Assembly: GCA_038496675.1 (NCBI GenBank)
Contig: CM076667.1
Coordinates: 17,208,830 to 17,272,829 of the forward strand
Source: Rachycentron canadum
Taxonomy: Eukaryota > Chordata > Actinopteri > Carangiformes > Rachycentridae
Direction: 5' to 3'
DNA length: 64,000 nucleotides
Of the stretch, positions 40,901 to 49,957 are shown one piece after another (the stretch's first letter is position 1; every line of letters begins with the position of its first letter). The position numbers and the translations under genes are program-made. The notes below the pieces were generated by a model. That model did no database searches, was not told the origin of the DNA, and was given only the letters and a program-made list of their open reading frames with translations.

Positions 40901-43900
40901 TTAAGAATTGGTCAACAGAAGTCCCCAGTTTACACTTAACACACTCAATATAATTTTGTCATTGTTGTTGGCAATGTTTTTTATGAAGTAACAAATGCTT
41001 GGAATCAGTGACTGAAGACGAGGAGCACATTTTCACAATGCTTTCTAACTTGAATCTGTGAGATTAAAAAGGGAGTTCAAGGCCAGTGTAGTGATCTCTC
41101 CTCAGTTTTATTGCTTGACTCAACATGAAGCAGCAGAAACAGAGCTCCGAGGTTAAATAAATCGATGTGAAAGTAATCAACATGGCTGATTGCTTCTGCA
41201 CTGTTCTGCCTGTCAGCTTTGGTACACAAACCTGGTTCTTGTTTTAAACTGAGCAGCTTCCAAATATCGATGTGTACAATTCTCTTTGTTAAGTAAAAGC
41301 TCAACAAAACTTTTCCCTTTTACAAGACTTGCAGTTTGCAATGACAAGACATTTATGTAGCTTATCTTTTTGTTATGACATAATACAACTGTTCGTTTCC
41401 TCTTGCACAAATTTTGTTGCGAGACCACACACACAAGTCTTTTTACCAATTGGTCATTTTAAGTCTTTCAGGAGAGAGCAAAGATATGAAAACAAGCAGA
41501 AACATGTCCCCTTAAAACATTTTGGGGGGATATTTAGTCCACTGAGAAATTCATAAACAGTTTTGATTTAATCATTTTTCTTTGAAATAAATTGTAAACC
41601 ACTGACAAGTATGATTGCTAAGAACCCAATAACTTGGACTCATTGTGACCTTATGATGCTGGATACCAGAAAAACACATTCCACGCTCCAACACATATCA
41701 ACCAGAGCCATCTGAAGTGAATCTAATCTATGAGCCCAGCACCTCGACCAGAGCGTCAGGAAGTGGAAAGTCACTAGATATTTTGACTTCATTTCTGTGG
41801 CCACACGAACTTGAAGTCATGTTAGCAGCTCTCATGAATCCAACTTTACCAGCCCACAACATTTTCATTCAACACCACAGCACCAGACTATGGTAGAACT
41901 GAATAAGCTGTCAATACCACTGCATGGTTTGAGCTCTGTGCTGAGTCTTTGGTAGCATATAAAAACTGGAAGAACATGAAAGTAATAGCAAAACAGTCTG
42001 ATCTAATAAAAGGGATCTCACATTTAGTTTCTTGGGGAGTTTTTTGTGGAAAAGTGCCACATTCTTCTGGTTTTGGAGTCAAAGTTACTCACTGGCGCTG
42101 CTAATGAGAGACCAACAACAAAATCAACACCAAAGCTTTGAAGCACAGACCCAGGTGAGAAACTGACTGATTTTTATTCATGATTTCACAGCAGAGTAAA
42201 CAAAAGCCTGGGTGGTTATAAGCAAAGAAAGTGAAAGAACAACTTTCTAAGATAAGGAGAGCTAAACAATACGATAACGAGGGAGGTGGATGGAGGGCAA
42301 AAAAGAAGGAGAAGAGAGTTAAGTGAAGATATAGAAAGACAGATGTTTGTTGATGTTTACTCGTTAGAGGTGGTGAAACAATCAAGTTAATTAAGACCAA
42401 ACCATGAAGTAGATTTGTGCTGGGATTTTCAGGAAGTGAGTCGACAGTGTGCTCAGAAACAACGCAGCTGCAGACCAGCTGAGCGCGCACACGCACACAC
42501 ACACACACAACACAACCATCAACACCATCACTAATCCCACCTCCCACTGGGAAACTATCAGAGCTCCTCAGGGAACATCTCAGTCACTGCTTCACCATCC
42601 AGATCTCTGCATATCGATCTCCCACTTTCTTGTGCTTCAAGCTGCCAAAGAAAAAATACCCATGACCCTATTATTACAATGACAACTCGTGAGAAAGTCC
42701 TCCACAACACAAGCACTGGATTATTCCAATAGGAATCAAACAGGTGGTCTTCAGACTGGGCAAACAAGGAACAATGACGAAAACGGGCCAAAAACTTCAA
42801 CAAAAACATACAAAGTTCAAGTGTCAGCCATGAGAGGTCTCTAGAGTCTTTGAGGTTCATTTTTTTGGGTTTGCTGATGACCAGCAGTCATCGGTCAGCT
42901 CGACAGGAGACGAAGCAGAGCCATAAAAGAAAGGTTCAAGGTTGGGACAACATGCCAGTGACACCGCCTGAGCTGTGACCTGGGTTAACCTCGTGGAAGA
43001 TTGTCTGGTGGGAGAACAGATGTTATTCTGACCCAGTTTCATGAAAGCATCAGGGCTCCTGGTAGTGTTTGGCTATTTGCAGATGATTAGCTAAACATCT
43101 AATAATGATTAGCTGAGCTCAAATTGTCGCCTCAATTAGCCAAACCAGAGCAGAACACCCCAACACCAACATCCTGACCAATCAAAAAAGCAGAGATCAG
43201 AGCGCAAGGGAGGATGAAAGTGATACTTTAGAACAAAAAGGGGAAAAGGAAACTGCCATTAATCCTCTCACTGACAACTGCTCTGTCATTAGAAGAGCCC
43301 TCTCCCTCCCCCTCCTCCACCACAAACACACGACTAGAAATCACTGCACACTCATACATCTTGGAAAACAATTACTTTTTATGTAATAACAGTTTTAATT
43401 TAATGAGGATTAGGTTAAATTGGGCACAGTGAAATCCTCTTTTCATTCATGGCTGTATGTCATGGAGCCACACACACTCTGCACTCCATGACCTCACCAG
43501 AATCAGATGCTCCATTACTGTACGACATGCCCTCTCTCTCCCTCTCTCTCTCTCCCTCTCTCTGTGGTCTCCACACAGCTGAACAGACACCTGCTTGTTT
43601 CTGCTCTCTTTCCGCCCTGACAGACACTTTCCAGACTGTTAGAGATTCCATGTTTTGCAAAAGCCAGGAAGCCAGTCACTCCCAGAAAAATAAACATGGC
43701 AATTCATCCCACTTTACATTATCATAAACCGATTCCTATAGGAACGAGGGAAGAAACAAAAGTGACTGTTTATCCTGTTAAATGCCCTGATAGCACACAG
43801 GATGCACTGTGACTCACTCAAAGCCATGCCCTTTACAGCTGTAACCATATTTATGTGCTGTAATATTCCAAACCTCATCTACAGAGAGGAGCTTTCTTTT

Positions 43901-46900
43901 CATCCTGCGTCACATTTAGGAGCCACTCTTGAACAGCCCCTGGGTCGAGGGGACTTCATTAATGGATGTTGAGGGCACAAAAAGTATCTCTCATTCACTT
44001 TTCCCAGCCACTTTGTTCCAGCTGGTCTAGAACTTTTCTGGGCACCGGCCTGCTCCTCTACACTGTGCTGTGTAAACACACCATTAGCAGCCCAATCACA
44101 ACATCCACTACAGAGCAGAGCTTCAAGGGAGCTCGACCTCTGACCAATGTGTGGATGCTCAACATGGTTATGAAAGACTGCAGGCGTGATGAGGCTTGTT
44201 AAATATCTGAAACCACCATGGAAGTAGATAAAGTGAATAAAAGTAAAGAGCTGTGATGCGACATTGTGAAAGCATAGATTTCTTACTCAATGGACCAAAC
44301 AATGGGCCTATAGGGTACCTCAGTGTGAAGAAGAAATGTGCCAAGATTAAAATGAAGGTCAGGAGAAAAAGCAGTTGACCACATCAAAGAAACTGTTCAG
44401 GGCTGCAAGCGTTTGGAATAAAAGCTCTTTGATGGCCAAGGCTTTGATTGCAGTGAATGATGACTGGCATTCAGGCCGAGTTAAACAAAGATAAGTTAAT
44501 TTAGTTGACTTTGGATGAAATAGTATTTAGATTATTCTGCTAATCTCTTTGCAAAGTCTTTAGCAATCCAGTTGTAAGGTTTTACTGGAAGAGGTCAGAC
44601 AATGTATCAAAAGGCTTCACAAAGCAAAGCTCAAATTGACATTTGGCGTCACACCTTTACCCTCCCACACAGAATCCTTCCTATACTTAACACATCCTGC
44701 GTTTGTCCTCTGGCCTCTTGCTTTGAAGAGAGTTGTCTCTCTCATCTAAGTGTCTGTGCTCACACTGCGTCCACGACTCTAAATGGTAGCTTGTTTTGTC
44801 CAGGACAAATTTAGCCGTTCCTGTTTACACTTCAAGATAACGCACATGTTTTTAGTCACAGGTTTGCTCTAGATTATCTGCAGATGCAACTATTGAGGCT
44901 GTGAAGCAGCTTCCCTCAAGTTATGTCAGCAGAATGTTCACTTCAGTTAAAAAGGTTGCATGGCAAAAATAACTAGTAAACTCATCACAGTAAGGTAGCT
45001 ATAAAAACAAACCGTTAATTATTAGAGAAATTAAGAAGGAAATCTGGCAGTTGGTGGAAGTAAACAGGAATAATCTGGGGCGCAGAAGCATGTGCAACAC
45101 ACAGACCTGGAGTGCATCTTGAATCAGTTTGAGCCTGCTGACACAAAAGTATAAAACCGCCACAAGAATGGCTTGTGTCACCATCTCAGGAACAAACAAA
45201 CAAAAACACAAAAGCTTAAGAAAGTCAGTGATATTTTAAAATTTAAAGCTTAAGAAAGGAAAGGCTTCATTTCAGCACATGGCAGATATGGGTTTCAATT
45301 TTTTATAATGTAAAGAAATTTCATTAAAAATTTATATAATTAGAAATTTTGAAAAATGTGGTTATTGCCATGATTAAATTAACTTGGCATGAAGACTGGA
45401 TACAGGAGTAAACTGCTGCCAAAATGTATTTTTTACAGATTTTTGATAAAGCCAAGCTGGACACTGCTCTCCCCCAACTCCCTGCATTTCCAGGCCTTAT
45501 GCTAAGCTAAGCTAACCAACGGCTAATTGTAGTTTCACATTTACCATTCAAACAGAAGGACCTGGCTCTTATCTATAATATTAGATAAAAATGGTGTTTT
45601 AACCAAGCAGGTCAGTGTTAGATGGAATGTCCTGGATTTTGTAAATCAAAGAGGCGTTACCAGTCCAAAAGTCCTAATTAAACTGTACTGAAACTGCTCG
45701 CTCACTGTGCATGACATCAGCAAATCAGTGTAAAATTGACTTTGTTATGGTTCTGTATCCAACAGATAATTACTTGTATGCATCTGCTATGTCAACTGTC
45801 CCATGTGTAAACTTTATTTATACAATTACCTCATAACTTAGCAGAGAAAGCTTCACTCTGTGCAAACTCATTCAATCCATATACATGCAGAGTATAAACA
45901 CATCTGCATAGTCAAAGAAACATCTGGCCTGTTTTTTGCCTTGTCTAACATGTTGCGGTTGTCATGGTATCCTCTGGTTGCTTTTTATTTGGTGACAGCT
46001 CTGGTGCTCGGGGCTCATTATTGTGGATTCAAGGCAGGAAAGACCTGCCTCGTGTATTTCAAACAAAAAATGTAAATGTATAAAGTACATATCAGTGGAC
46101 TCTCTTGTGCCTTACATCATGTGGAGGATGGAAACTAACTGGACATTCATTCATAGGAAAAAGTCAGAGGCTTTAGAAGTCTCTGGTGCTGTGTGTTTCT
46201 TTTTTTACTCATTCGTGAAATCATTGTTGGACAGGACTGAAGTTTTCACTGAGCCCGAGCTGAAATTACAGTTCAAATCAAAACCTGACGTGTTACCTCT
46301 GTGCAGGGCCAAGGTCCAGATGACCTACATCAAACTGAAGCCAGACCAAGATCTCATTAGACTCAATCAGGACCAAATGGAGCTGGAAGAATTTCCACAT
46401 TACACTCAATCTCATCTTACTTCTGTTGACACATCTATTAACAAAAGCCAGTCTTCAGGTGTTTCTGCTGATATCTCTAATACCCATGTTTACCATGACT
46501 TATACTGGATTGAGCTTCTGTCTTTACATCCCTGTCCCAAGGTCTTTACTCTGTTTTTCTAATGTCTAGTTTTCTTTACAACTTTTGCTCTCCTTATACT
46601 CAGAAACCATCATCCCGCTAATAGTTTCCACCAAGACAATCTTTTACATGTTTAATATGAAATGCCTGTAAACTGTTTAATAACACTCCACTTTGCAGCC
46701 AAGAAATTAATATTCGCTTCAAGGGGCTTGTGAAGTGAACCTTTAATGATACATCTATTCATTAAGTGCTTCATTACTAGATGACTCATAATAACTTGAG
46801 CTGCTCGTGGTTCATGAAGACTGACCACTGCAGTGGTTATTCTTGAGCTGTGAGAGCCAGGGATTTGTGATCATTCCCACCATTTAGTGTAAATCTGACT

Positions 46901-49900
46901 GAGCTGGGAAACCATTGACAACTACACCCAAGAGCTGAGCCTTAATTTGTAAAGTGTAATGGTTTGATTCCGAAGAAGAATTTAATAAAAAGCTTTTGAT
47001 AGAAGAGAAATACTTTTTTTGTCGTTGCAAAACAGCTTTTATATGCAAGTTGAATGTGCAACAAGTGTAAAGTTGTAGTCCACCCGTTGGTTAAAACTTG
47101 TTAGATGCTATATTACCTATAAACTTCATACATTTTGATTTCTAAGGACTTGTATCATAACCTTTGACATCACCCATCATGTACTCGTCACAACTACATT
47201 CACCAAGACTGACATCACCAGCTACATCATCTTATTCATTATCCCTAAAAGCCAACTGTGTCCGACACATTGGTGTCATTCCATTCAGATAATTACCAAC
47301 TTTGTTTTTTTGATTAATTACCATGTGGAAGGCAGATGGAGAGCAACTTGTGTGTATGTGTGTGTGTGTGTGTGGTACATAGGCACATGCGATCATGCGA
47401 ACGTGTATGTGCGTACACAAGGGAGCATGTCAGGGTGATATTCATTAAGTGCAAGTGCTGATATACGTAATAACTCCAGGCTCAGGAGGTCATAATAAGT
47501 GCTTTGTTTGTTGACGTGTTGCTCATTAGTAAAGATCCAAAGCAGCTAATTCCCAGAGGCTGTGATTTTATGACTCCTCTGTAGGATGGAAACCACGACT
47601 ATAGCTGATGTCTGGACCGTTAACAGCCAGGGACAAAGTCGTTTCATTGGTTTGTTTACTTGTTTGTGCAGCTTTGAACATCTTTTTTAAAATATGGTAG
47701 ATATTCATTCATTTACTTATTTTTTTACCCATTGATCTGCTTGCATAATGACAATTAATTGCCTCATTCATTAATTCACTTATTACATGTCTTTGTGGAT
47801 GAAGTTGTCTTCCATTTACTCATTAATTTATGACATTATTTCATTCATCTTATTCTTACACCGATTTGCTTGGTCACAGGTCTGTCCATTCATACATCCA
47901 CGTGTTTGTTAATTTATGTACTGCCTCTTTCTTTCATTGGGCTAAAAATCTAAAATTAATGAACTCATATTGAACAATTGACTCATCTATCCATCCATTC
48001 CTGTCTTACTTTGTACAGAGTTTTTCAGCTAAAATCAGAAAACAGCATGTTCCCATTGAGTTGTTAAATCATCCATTTACCAGTTTGTGTGTCCATACAC
48101 GTTCCAGCTAAAAACATCAGGACATGGACATGGCTGAGAGGAGGAGTACACACACCACTTCACACTAAGGAAACTTATTATATGACCTTTATTTCAAATT
48201 GTGCACAGAAATGTGAACGTTGCCACGGAGACAGCTCTGTTTTCAAGAATATTTACAGCATGCAGCCTGGAAATATTTGTCCCTGGTGCTCTCTCTCTCT
48301 CTCTCTCTCTCTAGCAAGGGAGCCAACATGTGCGCACACACAGACACTTTTTTTTCCCCCCTCTTGAAAAAATGAATCATGGCAGACGATTATGAATATG
48401 GCAAAAGCACAAACAGCCTAAGAGTGGAGCCTCTTGCTCATCCAGCCTCTGCAGGATCTACAGCAGAGAAAAGTGGACCATGAAATCACGCTTCAAAAAC
48501 TTTTCTTTAGCCAGAGAGCGACACAGCTCCACCCACCTCCTCACACACATCCATTGTCAAGTTCCTCTGAGTTGCAAACATGCATTTTCCTGCAAGATCA
48601 TATTTCACATCATATGATAAGTAGGGACAGGATTTCATTTCAAAGTGGTTACAGTTTTTGCCACAGGCAGCCAAAGTGGTGTTTAATTAAAAATGTAGGG
48701 CAATTAAGGTCTGTGGGGCCACATCAACTAAGGAGACCCCCCCATAATTATTGGACTGTGCCCAGACAATGCAGCTTTTGTGACATGGAGGTCCTTGTGG
48801 TGATCATAGGTCAAGATATCCACACAGACACACACAAATACATACACACACAGCTGCAAATGCCAAACTGGATTCCAGCACACTGACAAAATCAGTGATG
48901 GCATATTGGCCTGTCTCTCTGAAGGCCAGGATGAAAACTAATAAAATGAAGCTCTAAGAGACAATGACCTTCCCATCTGACCTCCCTACACACACACTAC
49001 AAAAAAAAAATCTGTTGCATTACATCATCTTCACTGCCTTAATCATGCACTGCTACTGAGTGTAGGGCCTGTCTGTCAAAGTGCACATTGTGAGGTTTTG
49101 CCTGTTTCCAATTGCAATGGAAAAGAAAATCTGCAGTTCTTTCTGCACTAATTGGGACCACGTTGAAGTGTTCTGATTAATCCATTAATCATGGAAATGA
49201 ATGTACATTTAAGCTGTGAAAACAGTCTGCAGAGACAAGGCACTGCACAGGGGCTCTGAAAAACATATCAGTCAAGATATAATTGGAAACATCACACAAC
49301 AGCACAGGAGCGAGCAGGTATCTGCTTTATGCACCCGATGGCGTGACACTGATCTACAAGCACCGACTCGAGAGTTTGCAAAGTTTCCAAGGAGTTTGAA
49401 CCTCCACGTTTCATTCTGCACAGTTACCGCCAGTATAAACATTCATATATAGTGACTTTGGAACCAGTCCAGCTCAGTTTGCTCAAAACTTAAATCCAGA
49501 TTCTTTGCTATATAGGTACTTTAATTAGCATCATGTGAGAAAAGGGACCTGATGATTTGCAGTGAAAAAAAAATAATAAAAAAAGTATTACTCTAATAAT
49601 TTAAGACTTGAAATATGTCTGTGCTACTCAGTGCTATGTTAATAATGAACTTGCCTTTTGAATATTTTGTAAGCTACTTGACATTTTATTACTACAACAC
49701 TAGCAAAGTTCAAAATGTATGGTGATAAGTATCACTACATCATTCATATGACCTGTCCAAATAAAACCATACTAGTGTTGTTGTAATTTTTAAGCATCCC
49801 TTACCGAGTCATGACACACTGTGCCTCAGTGCAAGACTCCAGGACCAGAGTGCAACAGTTCCATCATTCATATTCAGCAGATGAAAAGTCAATGAGCCAG

Positions 49901-49926
49901 CAGAAAGTTCACCAACAGCAAGGAGG

Positions 49927-49957
<31 letters not shown>

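Noticed and set aside
46023..46562. 179-codon open frame on the plus strand, the longest outside the collagen gene
   Set aside because: It begins at GTG, has no upstream ATG, no recognisable domain and no repeat-protein signature. It lies in an intron; chance is the simplest explanation.
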